Origin: Chamaecyparis obtusa
Taxonomy: Eukaryota; Streptophyta; Pinopsida; Cupressales; Cupressaceae
Assembly (NCBI GenBank): GCA_027943335.1
Contig: BSBK01009257.1
Location: 372,001-436,000 of the forward strand
Length of the DNA: 64,000 bases
Direction: 5' to 3'
Below the pieces are notes generated by a model that saw nothing but the letters and a program-made list of their open reading frames with translations, searched no databases and had not been told where the DNA came from. Positions 24,045-36,130 of this stretch are shown in pieces. Each line of letters begins with the position of its first letter. Position 1 is the stretch's first letter. The translations under genes and the position numbers were made by a program.

Positions 24045-25061
24045 AGCATTTCTACTACTACATGCTTTCTTACTTGCATGTGTACACTCAAAAGATCTAT
24101 GTCCTTCTCCACAATTGTAACAAGGTCCTCATAAATTTCCTCTGTTCTAACCACCTCGGTAGTTACTGCCTCTGCCTCTAGATAAACTTTCACCTTTCCA
24201 CTCGGTCTTGCCTTTATCCAAACTTGTCTTTTCAAGTTCAGATCTACTATTTTCACAATGAGATCTACCTCTTCCTCTAGGGAAACTACCACCTCTACCT
24301 GTTTGTCTTTGCTCATGTCTTTTGTTCAATTTATCCTCAACTTTCAATGCAAATTGATAAGCCTCTTCAATGTTCTCCAATTTAACCAAACTGATCTCTT
24401 CTTGGATGGAAACCCTCAAAACATTCAGGTATCTATCAATTCTTTCCACATCATCTTCATCATGTCCAGATCTGATATTTAATCTATAGAATTCCTCAGT
24501 ATAATCCTTTACCGAGATATCTTTCTACCTCAAACTTTGCATTCGCCTCACTAGGTTAATCTGATAATCACAAGGCAAAAGCTTTCCTTTCAACTTATTC
24601 ACAATTTTATTTCATACCTTGATTTTGTCTTTGTCTTTCTTTTTTCTGTCCAATTGCAGATGCTCCCACCATAAGGATGCATGACCTTTTAGCTTTGTTC
24701 TTGCAATTTTCACCTTCTTTTCCTTAGGTACATTTTCGTACTCAAAATACTTCTCCATCTCGGTGATGTAGTCCATCAATTCATTAGAATCCAATTTTCC
24801 ACTATACTTGGGAGAATTAAATTGTGGTGTAGAATTGAGATTTGTCAAAGCCTTAAAAAATCTTTCCTCACCCTAATCCATGATCGATGCAGGATCTACA
24901 TCAACTTGTTCCTCTTCAATTTCCTCATCACTCACATCTTCAAGGTGTCTTCCTCTTCTTTGGGCTCTTTCAACAACTTCTAATCTAGTAGCAAGTTGTC
25001 TCAACATGTCTACCAATCCTAGATCTGCATCTCGCCTCCCACGAACCATCTTGAAATCCAT
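24045..25061 (-). pseudogene. Chromovirus gag with CCHC zinc knuckle
   Basis: Structural protein that packages element RNA. Minus-strand pieces: 25061-24873 (MVRGRRDADLG and a short coiled-coil-like stretch, then acidic); 24848-24612 (capsid-type FNSPKYSGKLDSNELMDYI and LKGHASLWWEHLQL); 24449-24147 (retrotransposon gag region rich in RGRG); and about 24130-24060, where CYNCGEGHRSFEC gives the CX2CX4HX4C zinc knuckle. Frames change between pieces. The start ATG at 25059-25061 precedes MDFKMVRGRR, much like the gag start of the related copy at 47455. Confidence 0.7.
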
Positions 25062-25210
25062 CTACAATTGTAGGTCGGATCGCAATCTGCTACTCTAGAA
25101 CAAATCAACTAGGGCTTGACAAGAAAGAACCTTCAAACCTAGATTCACAAACCTAGCTAGATCCAATGAATCATTCTGATAAATAGATAATTGGAGATGT
25201 AAACAACGGT

Positions 25211-26792
25211 GTGATGACAAGGTCAAAGGTTAGAAATGAATTGTGCTTAATTTCACAAGTAGAACCTAAGACTACTGATGAATCTCATAAAGATGAATTC
25301 TGGATTAAGGCAATACAGGAACAACTAGTTAAATTTCAAAAGAATGATACTTGGGAGCTAGTACCAAGGCCTAAAGACAAAAATGTTATAGAAACTAAAT
25401 GGATTTTTAGGAATAAGATGAATGAGTAGGGTGAACTTGTAAGAAATAAAGTAAGACTTGTTTTTAAAGGATATTGACAGCAAGAAGCTATTGATTTTGA
25501 TAAGACTTTTGCACTTGTGGCTATATTTGAGACTTTTAGTTTGTTTCTTGCTTATGCAGCTCATAAGAACTCTAAGGTTTAGCAGATGGATGTCAAATTC
25601 GTATTCTTGAATGGCGAACTTGAAGAGGAAGTCTACATAGAGAAACCTAATGGATTCACATTAACTGATCAGGTAGATATTATATGCAAATTGAAGAAAG
25701 CATTATATGGCTTAAAGAAAGAACCAACGACATGTTTTTCTAGATTGGATAGATATTTATTACATCTTCATTTTAGAAAAGGTAATGCTGATAATAATCT
25801 ATATTTAAGGATTAATTTTGATGGTATCTTAATTGTTGAGGTATTTGTTGATGATATCATTTTTGGTGGAAATGATGTTATGAGTAAAGAATTCATTGAA
25901 GAGATGAAAGGTGAATTTGAGATGTCTATGATAGGGGAAATGAACTTTTTCTTGGTTTTCAAATCACTCAAGGTAAGGATGGAATTTTCATATCTTAGAC
26001 TAAGTATCTTAAGGAATTATTGAAAAAGTTTGGAATGGAGGATTGTAAGCTAGTAGGAACACCTATAGTTTTACGTTGCAAACTGACTACTACTGATCAT
26101 TCACTAAATGTTTTTTAAATAAAGTACAAGTCTGATACGAGGATTGTAGCACTTGAATCTTACAAGGCCAGAGATATCCAGTGCAGTTGGATTGTTGCAA
26201 GATTCCAAGATGAACCCAAGGAAACTCATTTTGCTACGATGAAAAGAATATTGAGATATCTAAAGGGATCCTTGGACTATGGTTTGTGGTATGAAAGATC
26301 TGATGATTTTACTTTAAATGATTTTATTGATGCAGACTAGGCAAGTAGTGTGAATGATTGAAAAAGCACAACTGGACTATTCTTCTTACTTGGAAAGAGA
26401 TTGGTTTCTTGGATGAGAAAGAAGGATTGTATATATCACAATCTACTAGTGATTCCGAATCTATTGTTGCTACTATTAATTCCACTTAGATTATTTGGAT
26501 GAAATAGATGTTGAAGGATATTGGGGTAAGCATTGAAGACCCTATTATTATTCACTATTATAACTCAAGTATAACCAATGTGTCAAAGCATCTAGTATTA
26601 CACTCTAAAACAAAGCATATATCAATTAAATATCACTTTTTGAGAGAGAAAATTGTAGAGAAGGAAGTTAGATTAGAATACATTAGCACAAAGGAACATA
26701 TTGTAGACATTTTTACAAAGGCTTTGCCGAAAGAGACCTTTGAGTATCTCATAGGTATGCTTAGGGTGATGGCCTTGCCATGTGATAAATAA
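25211..26792 (+). pseudogene. Copia reverse transcriptase and RNase H
   Basis: Conserved copia RT blocks: FWIKAIQEQLVKFQKNDTWE, VIETKWIFRNKMNE, QMDVKFVFLNGELEEEVYIE, CKLKKALYGLKKEP, and the palm motif VFVDDIIFGGND (about 25840-25875). RNase H pieces follow (KSTTGLFFLL at about 26361) and the C-terminus reads KHISIKYHFLREKI and EHIVDIFTKALPKETFE. Stops at about 25427, 25478 and 25580 and later frame changes inactivate it. The RNase H middle (26330-26510) is the most damaged part. Confidence 0.75.
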
Positions 26793-27164
26793 ATGATGCA
26801 GGAATGCATTAACCCAGTGATTATCAAAGCTTTTTTATTCTTCTAGACTTGATGCCCTGTCATAATCCTTAGGGGGAGTAGTTGCATAGGTAAAATTGAT
26901 GAAGTTATTATGAACAAAGCACTTGGTATGTTGCAGGCATGAAGCTTTGAAAAAGATACCACACAGGGAGACATTTTCTTGATTAGAGTTGGCACTTTGG
27001 TGCCCTTTTCCATTGATGTCAAAGGGGGAGAGAGTTATATCAAAAACCTCCTACTATTTTAGGGGGAGCATTGTTGAAGATATTGAGAAGGTTGTACTGA
27101 GATGAATGCTTTTGGGTTGATGGTTTTTCACACATATGTTGCCGTCAATGCCAAAAGGGGATAT
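26793..27164 (+). other. Copia 3' spacer and polypurine tract
   Basis: Non-coding region between pol and LTR with GGGGGAG runs at about 26873, 27024 and 27062 and the presumed polypurine tract CCAAAAGGGGA at 27151-27161. Such repeated G-rich runs after pol are common in plant copia elements. Confidence 0.55.
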
Positions 27165-28400
27165 TATTAGATATTGGTTGGAATTGTTGTTATTGTTGTT
27201 TTTGCTTAGGTTTTTTCATTGATGTCAACATATGACATATACTTCAATTTTTAGTTGATATGTTTCTGGTTGCTATAGGAAGTTGGACATAAATGTAAGG
27301 ACATTGTACAATAGTTTAGAGTATGCGAGATTTGGTTTATCATGTTGAAGGTGTATAGACCTTAAGTCTAAAGGTCACATGGATCAATATGATGATTTGA
27401 GTGAGTTACAGTTGTTTTCATGAAGACTGGTTACAAGATAGAGAGAGAGAATTTGATAGAGTTAGTTGCTGAGTTTTGAGCATAAGTTGGTTGCGAGCTG
27501 GAATCATGTTATGCAATCTTTAGGCATGGAAGAGGACACATGATAGAGTACATTTTAGTATATGTATCTTGATTGGGTCATTTTGATGACAATACTAACA
27601 TACGAAACTTGGATAATTACTTTTGGGAGTCGACTAGGTGGTGTACGTGTTCTATGGATTTGCGAGCGTTAATTGTGGATCTTGGCACATAAATTAATCT
27701 TTGTAATTATTTTGTATTTGTATTAGGTACTGTGTATGGCTTAGCATTTGGTAATGTAATTGTTTTTGCATTAGGGAATACCTAATAGGATGACCTAATT
27801 GATATTTGTAACTTGTTTAAAGGAGAGTAATTCCTTTAATATAATGTAAGGAATGTATATAGGAGGTATGTATAATTGTACAATTGAGCATTGTAATCAT
27901 AGTAGAGCTGAAGTGAAGAGGTATGACTAGAATCTATGATCATTCCTTATGCACTTCAATGGAACTGCAAAGGCAAGCAAGTTGCTATCAGTCAATTCAG
28001 TCATTTGAACATTCACTTCATTGTATTTGGACAGTGAGTCCTGGAGGTAGATTTAACCTTCTCCTTGGAGAAGTGTGCTCGAAAAATGTGTCCTCTTGTT
28101 CTCATAAACTCCTAACAGGGTTGAAGGACCTTTTAACATAGGTTGTCCTTTAACAGGGACATTTTTATACTAGTGCACTATCTTGTGGGTTCTATACCCA
28201 TCGAGGTTTTCCCTTTAATAAGGTTTTCCTAGACAATAAAACTCTATGTATTATGGTGTTGTTGTTTATTTTGTTCATCTTGTTTATCACCTTTATATTC
28301 TTAATTGATGATCGGGTTCATAAGTTCAAAGTTTACAATTATTACACACACCTGAATCACCCCCCTATCTCACTTATGTGGTGTGGCTTACTATTTTCAA
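27165..28400 (+). repeat. Copia 3' LTR (start mutated, end approximate)
   Basis: Begins TATTAGATATTGG right after the polypurine tract; TG appears changed to TA. It shares landmarks with the solo LTR at 49504-50784: TTTTTCATTGATG near the start, repeated CTCCTAACAGGGTT, ACACTAGTG/ACTAGTGCAC, and a late CACCCCCC run (28360). Length about 1.24 kb against 1281 bp for the solo copy. Confidence 0.6.
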
Positions 28401-31323
28401 TAGTGCTCTATTACAATAGTACGAGTAGCAAGTTATGTTATCCTAGATAGCCAAAGAATAGGAAAATTTTGATAGTGCATTGATGTGAGTAGAAAATGGT
28501 AGATAGTCACATGATAGGGTGACTTAAGATATGATTTAACACAAGTCACAAAAGATAAATAATTGTGATAGGGCGACTTAGATCACATTGGTATGAGTAA
28601 AAAATCCCAGATAGTCATAACTAGGTTGAGATTTGATAAGATAGTGGATTGGCCCCCATAAAGGTAGACACAGATCAAAAATTTTAAATTTTCCACGAAG
28701 AACCTTTGATGTAGAGATAAATGATAATAAGACAATCATACAATAAGATGAAAAAAATATAACAACCCCCCTTACAATGGACTGTGTTTCTTAGAGGGGA
28801 GCACAAAACATTCTAAGCAGAGATAAAGACATTATAGCATGTTAATATCCAACATGTTTCCATGGAATGTCATCCCACAAAATGTGACACATGATTTCCA
28901 CAACATCTAAATAAAGATGAGGAGATTTGATGAGTCAGCATCAGAACCCGAAAGAGGGATAAAAACATATAATATAAGACCTCTTAGGGGTATCACGTCA
29001 AAGGATCTGAAGAATAACCCATGAAGACATGTTAAAAATAAAAATTTGGGTCAACATGGAAGGGAAGTGTAAATTCCCCCAACACTTTTCATCTTCATCA
29101 AATATCAAATATCAATATAGAACAAATAAAGAATAACATGATGAATAAAGGAATGTACACAGTAGGCAACCCTTTATTTCTAAGTACCAACAAAATATAA
29201 GGATTAAAAGATAAGTATTAGGGACACATAAAGGAATATACTAATATAAAGATGTAGAAGAGGGTACTTTCACATATTGTCCACTAGAAGATTGTTGTCC
29301 TCTTAATCTTGATCGTACAAGGAGGGAGGTTGAGATTGTAGTGGTACGACACTATAGTATCCCTAGGTGTCCCACTAATAACAAAATCTAAGGATAAATC
29401 TACCTCAACATTATCATCCAAGAGCTCAAGTAAGGCGAGTGAGACAAATCATGTAAATATTGCTATCAATGTCAAAATATTCTCAAGTGACTCAAATAAG
29501 CAAGCCCCATAACCTGCAACAAACCCATGTTTAGGCATAAATGAAGTAGACACCTCACCAACCTTTACAAAAGGGGAAAAGAAAAATAATTAGAAGCTAG
29601 AGCTTGCTTCATGGTAAGAACAAAAATCAAAAGAGGTTTTTCTAGAGTGGACTTAGGACACCAAAACTTAGGAATAGGACCCTTCTTGAAATTTGATTTA
29701 AAGGATGGAGGGGAGACCCTTTGATCCACTATAGTTGGCCTGAACACCTTGGCAAATATAGGGTTTAATTCAAGAGATAGAGTGTATATATGATTGGTAG
29801 ACATAACTACACTGGACACCACCTATGTATGCAACATGTGCACCAGTGTGAAGAAAGGTGGAATATCTAGCAAAGAGGTGATTAGTGAAAAATCCCGTGA
29901 TAACAGGATAAAAACCTAGACTTGCTTGGTGCGAGGCATGATAGCCACTGCCAATGTAGGGAAAATAAAAATAGAAGAGGTGGCTAGGCAGAGGCCTACA
30001 GTGCTTAGAAAAGAAGCATGAGTAGGGATAGGAGCAAGAAAAGAAGTAGTAAACACAAACAACAAATACACACTTTCCACCTTTGCAACAACCTCATGCA
30101 CCAAAGCCTTCTCCTATTGGTGAAACTTACACTCATGCACAAGTTGGTTCTAATGCAGATTTGGCCTGGGCTAAAAGATTTGTGAGGGTCCAAAAATATC
30201 CTACTCCATATATTTGATCATCTATGATATTGCTGGAAAAGAATAAGGCCCCACCAATGAAGTAGGATGTATCATTGACACAACAACCACTAGCTTAGTG
30301 ACAAGCACCATTTCTCTTGTCTCCTTGTAAGTGCAAAGAGGAACTAAGGATACACATGGAGGTTGAGTAAGTTCAAGAAGAGAAGGAGATTCCTTAGGAG
30401 ACCTCTTACCCTTATTATAAATAGTTGGGTGAGGTATGTCTATAACGATTGGGATTGGAAAAGCTGGACACACCTTGGACTTGGGCAACATGGGTACCAT
30501 TCCTTTGTCTACACTAGGTGTAGACATGGGAACATAAGACAACACTGAGGATAAAAAATATTGAGGCAAACATGGAGGATTCCTTTGAGGCACGTTTTTT
30601 ACTTGAACCCCTAATAAAGAAGGGATAAATGATGAAGCATGATAGGTCATAGGAGAGGGATAAAAAAAGAAGAGCGCATAGGAAAGAAAAACTTGAAAGT
30701 TGATTTCCTGACCTTATGCTTTTGATATGCCAAATATAAAGTGTTTGATTAGGTACGTAGTCACCCTACCTAAGTAGGATAGAAATGGTCTAAAAGGTAC
30801 CCTCATGGTGAAAGGTACCCTCATGAGGGAACTTCAGACACTTACACATAAGAAAAGGAATAACTCCCATGGATGCGAGATAGGGAATGCCAAACTTTAC
30901 CTTTAAGAGGTTCAATTCCAGAATGACTACAAAGGTTGAAAAGATTGTCTTGGGTCTTACTTACATTGTCAAGGTGGTTAAAACCAAGGGGGAAAGTGGT
31001 AATCTACTATACATCTAGATGGTGGTAGGATACTCATTGTACCTTGCACAATTTAGAGCATTTATAAAGAGAACCTCTTTAATTATGAGTTTGACTCAAC
31101 ATGTAGGATCAACTATAACACCTTTAATGGAGGATCCATTGATTACAGTTGAGATATAAAGAGGGGAGGGCTCCTATTGGTATGACTTGTATAGCGAGGT
31201 GAAATTCATGTTTATTTTAGACACCCTCCAACTAGGTGGTGAGATGGAGTGATGGTCACCATGTCAGCAAAGACACTATCACTCAAAGGGGAAAACTTGA
31301 TGTAAAGGACTTTAATTTCACAT
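28401..31323 (-). mobile_element. Internal region of a non-autonomous minus-strand LTR element
   Basis: Bounded on the right by a putative primer site and LTR (31324 on). Minus-strand open pieces at 30650-30222, 30104-29916 and 29822-29565 are proline- and serine-rich and show no retrotransposon enzyme motif. Near 28490-28640 a short phrase (GATAGTCAC..GATAGGGTGACTTA) is repeated imperfectly. It may be a large derivative whose coding region decayed. The family is not identified; the primer site links it to the Tat element at 3980-10921. Confidence 0.4.
29565..30650 (-). pseudogene. Unrecognised proline-rich ORF remnants
   Basis: Not recognised. The longest minus-strand piece (30650-30222, 142 residues) has PQRNPPCLPQYFLSS, PKSKVCPAFPIPIVIDIP and KRSPKESPSLLELTQPP. 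The other two are shorter, in different frames and hydrophobic in part. No zinc knuckle, protease or polymerase motif. Place and orientation suggest a decayed gag-like region of the surrounding element, without direct proof. Confidence 0.25.
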
Positions 31324-31337
31324 CAGGTTCACCAAAA
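31324..31337 (-). other. Putative primer-binding site, same type as at 9259-9272
   Basis: CAGGTTCACCAAAA is identical over 14 bases to 9259-9272 and again sits against an LTR-like edge (CGTGGAGAACG from 31338, with TG probably changed to CG). Both LTR edges then show AAAAATT. Minus-strand primer site would be TGGTGAACCTG. Confidence 0.4.
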
Positions 31338-31572
31338 CGTGGAGAACGAAAAATTAACCATACTCTTGACACCTATTAACGTCTCAAGGGATGAACTACT
31401 CCTTGTAATACCTCACTCCAACTACTGCTCTAATGACCTAAGGGACCACAAAAACTAGATGATGAACTCTAAACAACTAAAACACAAAAATGTGATAAAC
31501 TAAAATAACTAAATTATGGCAATAGATAAAAATATTTTGAGTATTGAAAATAAGAAATCTAACTACGAAGGC
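31338..31572 (-). repeat. LTR piece interrupted by the Athila-like insertion (continues at 61963)
   Basis: Starts next to the putative primer site and runs to the Athila insertion point at 31572. The same LTR should resume at 61963 after the 5-bp duplication. No coding frame. The continuation is inferred from the insertion structure, not from sequence similarity. Confidence 0.4.
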
Positions 31573-32155
31573 TGATGAGCCCAGTTTACAGTTAATTAGT
31601 TTATGATTTTCTAGTTGAGACTTGGGTATTTCATGAGTTTCTCATAAACAATGTTCAGACTTTCTATGTTTTTATACTATGCTTATGTGTGTATTTGATA
31701 CTTTTAAAATTAAAAGAATATGCTGAATATATGTGGATTATGTGGATATGTATCATGAAATCAGGTATTCTTTCCATTCTGCATTAATGGGGTAGCGTCT
31801 ACTGTAGCCATGTGATGAGGATAATGCTAAAGTAGAAAAAACTTATTGAGAATATTTATCTTGGGTACGTGTTGCAATTTTTGTGTGCACTAATCTCTTG
31901 CAGGAAAGGATAAGTCAGCGGGCGAAGAAGACTCAACATCAAAGTCGCATCATTAAGACACATAACTATTTTCAAGATTCATAATGATTCCACCATTTCC
32001 ACTCGGTAGCAGTTACTGTTGCAGACCGGGTCAATTTAATTTGCGGTCGTTTTGGAGGAAATCCAGCAGTCATGCGTTCCTATATTCCTGTGTAGATGAA
32101 TACGGTTTACTCCTGCGTTAAATGATGTTATTTCTCTTGTAACTAAAAATTTGTT

Positions 32156-33779
32156 TGTTGACCCACTTTTTATCCTGTAGCCATTTCATAAAGTGGAAGA
32201 TTTGGTGTCATAGCTAGGTTTGGTCATGTTGATGTCTAGGTCTAAGTCTTCTCTAGGATAGGATATCCTTGTTGGGTTCCCCTGCCACTACCTTCTTGCT
32301 TTAAGCCGGGTGGGTTGTTTCAAAAGTCTCTCTATATTGGGTAGGTTATAGATCCTAACCCGGCAAGGAAGATGCTCTACTTGTGGACTGGTCGCATGAT
32401 CGCATGAAGTAGAAAAGTGCCATGCGATCATGCGAAATGAAAGCTTGGGTAGATGGAAGTGCTAGTAAAGAGGAACTAGTTGCAGGATTCGATTACGAGA
32501 CTGCTGCTGTGGTCATGGTTGATGAAGGAAGAAAACATAAAATAAAACTGAATTTAAAGTGGTAATTGCGGTTGGAAAATCAACGGGTCGCATGATCGCA
32601 TGAATAAAATAACAGCTATGCGATCATGCGACAATGGAAGCTCGGGCAAGTGAATGTGCTCTATCGGGGCCCATGAACGCCAACAGTGCGTTCCACGTGC
32701 ACCAATGATACAGCGGTCGCATGATCACAAGAAATAAAATAATACCATGCAATCATGCGACAATGAAGCCTGCTGGGACCCACGTATGCCAACACCGCAG
32801 ACACGACAACAAACCGGGCAAGTGAAGGTTTAATATTTAATATTATATCACGCACCAATAATAGAGCGGTCGCATGATCGCATGAATTAAAATAATGCTA
32901 TGCGATCATGCAAAATGGAAAGCTAAGATGACCGTTGAAAAGGTTATGATCGTGACCATCCAACTGCAGATCGATGGTGCAGATTCAAACTCGAAGGGTT
33001 CTGAGGGTTTTCAAATTCAAATGATGGCGCCAATGATACATTTGCGCGTGTAACTAATTGGTTCAAAAACGTTTTCTATTCTGATGTTTTCTCCTTTTGA
33101 TTCTGTAAGATGAAATTGATATTTCTGATTGTTGAATGCCTGTGACTGATGAACTTCTCGACACAGTGAACTATAAATGTACATTTCTCTGATAACAATA
33201 GGGTCGGGAAACTTGGTATTGGAGGATGAGTAATTCCATTTTCTTAGCTTTGTATTATGTTTGTTGTGCCGTAGGCAGGTTAGTTGCATTTTGAATAGAA
33301 AGGACAATTGTATGTGAAATTGCAATTTCTTCTTGGATTCTATTTCATGTTAGCGATTACAGCATGAGTAATTCTATTTTCTTCTCATGTATGATTCTGC
33401 TTCTATTCGCTTTAGTAGGTTATGCATTCATAAATTAAGGTAGATTAGAGTTAGTTGTTCATGTTGAAACTCTGTGATGATTTGTAATCAACATTCTATT
33501 GCAGGTTATAAGTTATCTACCTCTTATCTTTCCCTGAATTTCTTGTGCCTACAAGTAATTTGGTTAAAACCTTCATTATTTAGAGTATCTGATGATGTAC
33601 AAAAACAAACCCATTGAATATCAAACACAATCGAGGAGCTGTACCTGTTAAATCAAAGGGCGGTGATAGTAAGCTTACACTGACCCATTTGTTGGTAAAC
33701 ATCTTTTTGTTCTCTCACCTTGGGTACTTAGAGAGTCAAAGATAGCAAATCTTAAGGGAGGACAAATTGTTAACCAACA
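32156..33779 (+). repeat. 5' LTR of the Ogre-like element
   Basis: TGTTGACCCAC ... GTTAACCAACA, 1624 bp. Holds four hairpin modules between 32392 and 32913. The matching LTR is 39821-41441. Confidence 0.88.
32392..32913. repeat. Four hairpin modules in the 5' LTR of the Ogre-like element
   Basis: Arms at 32392-32406/32421-32435 (15 of 15 paired: TCGCATGATCGCATG and CATGCGATCATGCGA), 32588-32602/32617-32631, 32717-32731/32746-32760 and 32870-32884/32899-32913. Every module has a 14-base AT-rich loop. Modules are 129-196 bp apart and follow a GGTCGC start. The first is perfect, the others have 1-4 mismatches, mostly in the inner arm end. Confidence 0.85.
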
Positions 33780-33784
33780 GTTTT

Positions 33785-33802
33785 TGGCAACTCTACTGGG
33801 GA
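33785..33802 (+). other. Primer-binding site (Arg-tRNA type) of the Ogre-like element
   Basis: TGGCAACTCTACTGGGGA begins five bases after the LTR end and is close to the TGGCGACTCTGCTGGGG form known from Ogre/Tat elements. Two substitutions against that form. Confidence 0.7.
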
Positions 33803-34013
33803 GAACTTTGGATAGAAGAAAATATTAGTAGTTTTTCTAAGAATCTTAGGCATCCTGGATTCCAAGTTTACCAGGAGTGCGAAGCAGAAGGGAAAAGTTG
33901 ATCCGATCTATGAAGAACTCAAAAGGGTCAATTTCCCTATCCTAGTAGACATTTTTTGGAAAGGAAGAGCAAAAGCAAGGGAGGCTGAAGCTAAGAAGCC
34001 TATAGAATTTCAG

Positions 34014-35378
34014 TTGCCTGCAGTAGTCCCTTTTAGACCAATAAGAAGTAAGTCTTCCTCTCCTATTGGTAGAATTCCTATCTCTACCACCTGTAATTCA
34101 TTACTGTTGCACGGTGTTACACTTCCCCTTTCGGTTTCTATTCAGGCAATTACACAGAATACAGGATTAGCAAATATGGTTGTTCCTTGGGGAAATGCCA
34201 TTGGGCCTTTGAATCTTGCAGCAAATCATGATTTACCAAAGGCTTCTAGAAAGAACTTCCCAAGATTCAATGGTGATGGTACAGTATCTGCAGAAAAACA
34301 TCTTAGTACTTTTCATAAAGCATGTAGTGTGGTAAATCCTCAGCATGAAGATACTGCAGTTAGAATGTTCGTTGACACCCTTGTGGATGATGTAGCAGAT
34401 TGGTTTCAAGATTTGCCCACAGGTTGCATTACTGGGTGGAATGATATGAAGCAGAGGTTTGAAGGAAGGTATAAGAGTGCAGAAGATGCTCAAGTCCTGT
34501 TGTTACAACTGACTCAAATAAAAAAGGAATCGTCTATCTCCATGAGAGACTTCAATGCTAAATTTAATAAACTCATCAAAAGTATACCAGCTGCCAGTGC
34601 ACCAACAGGAGATAATCAGAAAACATTTTACATTGGTTCTATGCCTCCTGAACTTGGTTACCAGATAAGAAGAGCCAATGTAGCAGATTTACAGGCTGCA
34701 CAAATACTAGCTGTAGAAATGGAAGATGATATGATAGCCTCCAGGAAATGGAAGAAGGAATTTCACACTGGATCCACAAGCAATACAACTAGTACCTCAA
34801 CTAGTACAGAGGCTATGTTGCAGAAATTATCCAATGAGTTAATTGCATTGAAAAAATAGGTCACTAAGCCAACTCATTCATTTCATCAGCCTTACCAAGG
34901 ATCAAGATATCAAGGTGGAAATAAAAATTTGCAGATCCCTGCTACTCAACAGAGATTGGCTATTGAAGCTCCTCCCAAAAGACATAATATGTGTGCCTTT
35001 CATCTCAGAGCAGATCATGATGGTGACACTTGTACTGATATGATCAGATACAAACAAATGGAGGAAGAAAAAGAGCAAAAAATAGAGTATCCAGAAAGTG
35101 AAGATGACCATGCTCCTTATGGCGACTCCGTAAATTTATTCTTTGAGTATGAGTCAGATTCAGAGAATGGATGTGATTGTTTTGCTACTTTGGAGGGACC
35201 TCAGCTAACTGTGATGACTAGAAGTCAGAAGATCAAAAATCAAGCCTCTAATGCTATTCCTGCTAAGAATCAAGCATCTTCTAACAAGGCAGATAAGGAT
35301 AATGGTATAGCATCAAGTTCTTCACAAAAGGAGCAAAGAGGTAAGTTATCCAATTCCTTTGATGTTGTACAATGTTAG
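34014..35378 (+). pseudogene. Gag of the Ogre-like element
   Basis: Capsid-type protein. The retrotransposon gag region is clear: FPRFNGDGTVSAEKHLSTFH, DDVADWFQDLP, WNDMKQRFEGRY and QIKKESSISMRDFNAKFNKL (about 34255-34590). A TAG at 34857 and another at 35376 interrupt it. The part after the first stop has HNMCAFHLRADHDGDTC and an acidic tail; no classical CCHC knuckle is seen. The frame is also open upstream of 34014 to about 33840 (for example ILDSKFTRSAKQKG), so the true start is uncertain; no good ATG is visible there. Same frame as the whole pol. Confidence 0.7.
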
Positions 35379-35444
35379 GAAGAAGCTAGAATTTAAATTT
35401 CCCCTATAGATTATTTAAAGTCAAATCCTGATCAACTTCAAAGG

Positions 35445-36130
35445 TTGGTAGAACATTGTAAAAATAAAGAAGGTAGTCCTATCAATGCCAGTGTTAGTGA
35501 CAAATGCCAAGCCAGTGCTAGTGGGAGAGATTCAGCAGATGAAGATTTTTCAATCCCTAGGCTATTCCAAGAAGAAGAATCTACTGTCCTTGTTACCTAT
35601 TCAAATAAAAAACTAGAGCCTTTTTATATATCACTTTTTATCAATGGTAACAGATTAAGTAATTGCATCATAGATTCAAGAGCTTCAGACAACGTAATGC
35701 CTGCATCAGTTGCTAAAGCTTTAGGGCTGCCTTTAACCAAAGCTTTCGATAGGTGTTATTCTATGGATGCTAAGCAGGTACCTTTGATTGGTCAAATCAA
35801 AGATGCTCAGGTTGCCCTAGCAGCTCACCCTTTTAAAAGGATGAAACTCACAATCCTTGTAGCTGATATTCTTGCAAGCTATGGGATGCTCCTCAGTAGA
35901 AGTTTTTGCAAAGACATGGGAGGGGAGATTAAATTGGATTGGTCTTCTGCAATCATCCAAGTGGGGGATAAAAAGGTGAAGTTGGAACCAGAAGAAAAGG
36001 AAAAGTTCACTGTGCTTAAATCAGATGACCCTAGATCACAGATTCTTTACCATGAGATGCAGTTTGGAAATTATATGCTATTCTCTGACAGCTCTGATGT
36101 TCATGAAGAATTAGATCAGTTAGGTGTTGA
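35445..36130 (+). pseudogene. Aspartic protease of the Ogre-like element, active site changed
   Basis: Retropepsin region at the start of pol. The active-site segment reads NCIIDSRASDNVMPASVAKA (about 35656-35715); the family has DSGAS, so a Gly is Arg here (codon AGA, 35679-35681). The Gly next to the catalytic Asp is needed for the fold, so this copy is probably inactive. The fold continues with LTILVADILASYGMLLSRSF, matching the usual ILLGR-type segment in altered form. Same frame as gag and the RNase H that follows at once. Confidence 0.65.

Larger units (their letters stand above)
20572..25200 (-). mobile_element. Chromovirus (Ty3/gypsy with chromodomain), 5' LTR lost
   Basis: Minus-strand order: gag with a CCHC knuckle, DSGSS protease, YLDD reverse transcriptase, RNase H, integrase, chromodomain. 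Nearly complete in gene content, but broken by stops and frameshifts. The 5' end stops near 25200, where a plus-strand copia fragment starts. The 5' LTR and the initiator-Met primer site seen in the related copy at 47602-47613 are absent here. Confidence 0.75.
25201..28400 (+). mobile_element. Ty1/copia element, 3' half with 3' LTR
   Basis: Plus strand: RT and RNase H (25211-26792), a 3' spacer with several GGGGGA runs (26873, 27024, 27062), a polypurine tract (CCAAAAGGGGA, 27151-27161) and an LTR. Gag, protease and integrase are missing; the element abuts the 5' end of the minus-strand chromovirus at about 25200, so one truncated the other or both were cut by a deletion. Confidence 0.7.
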
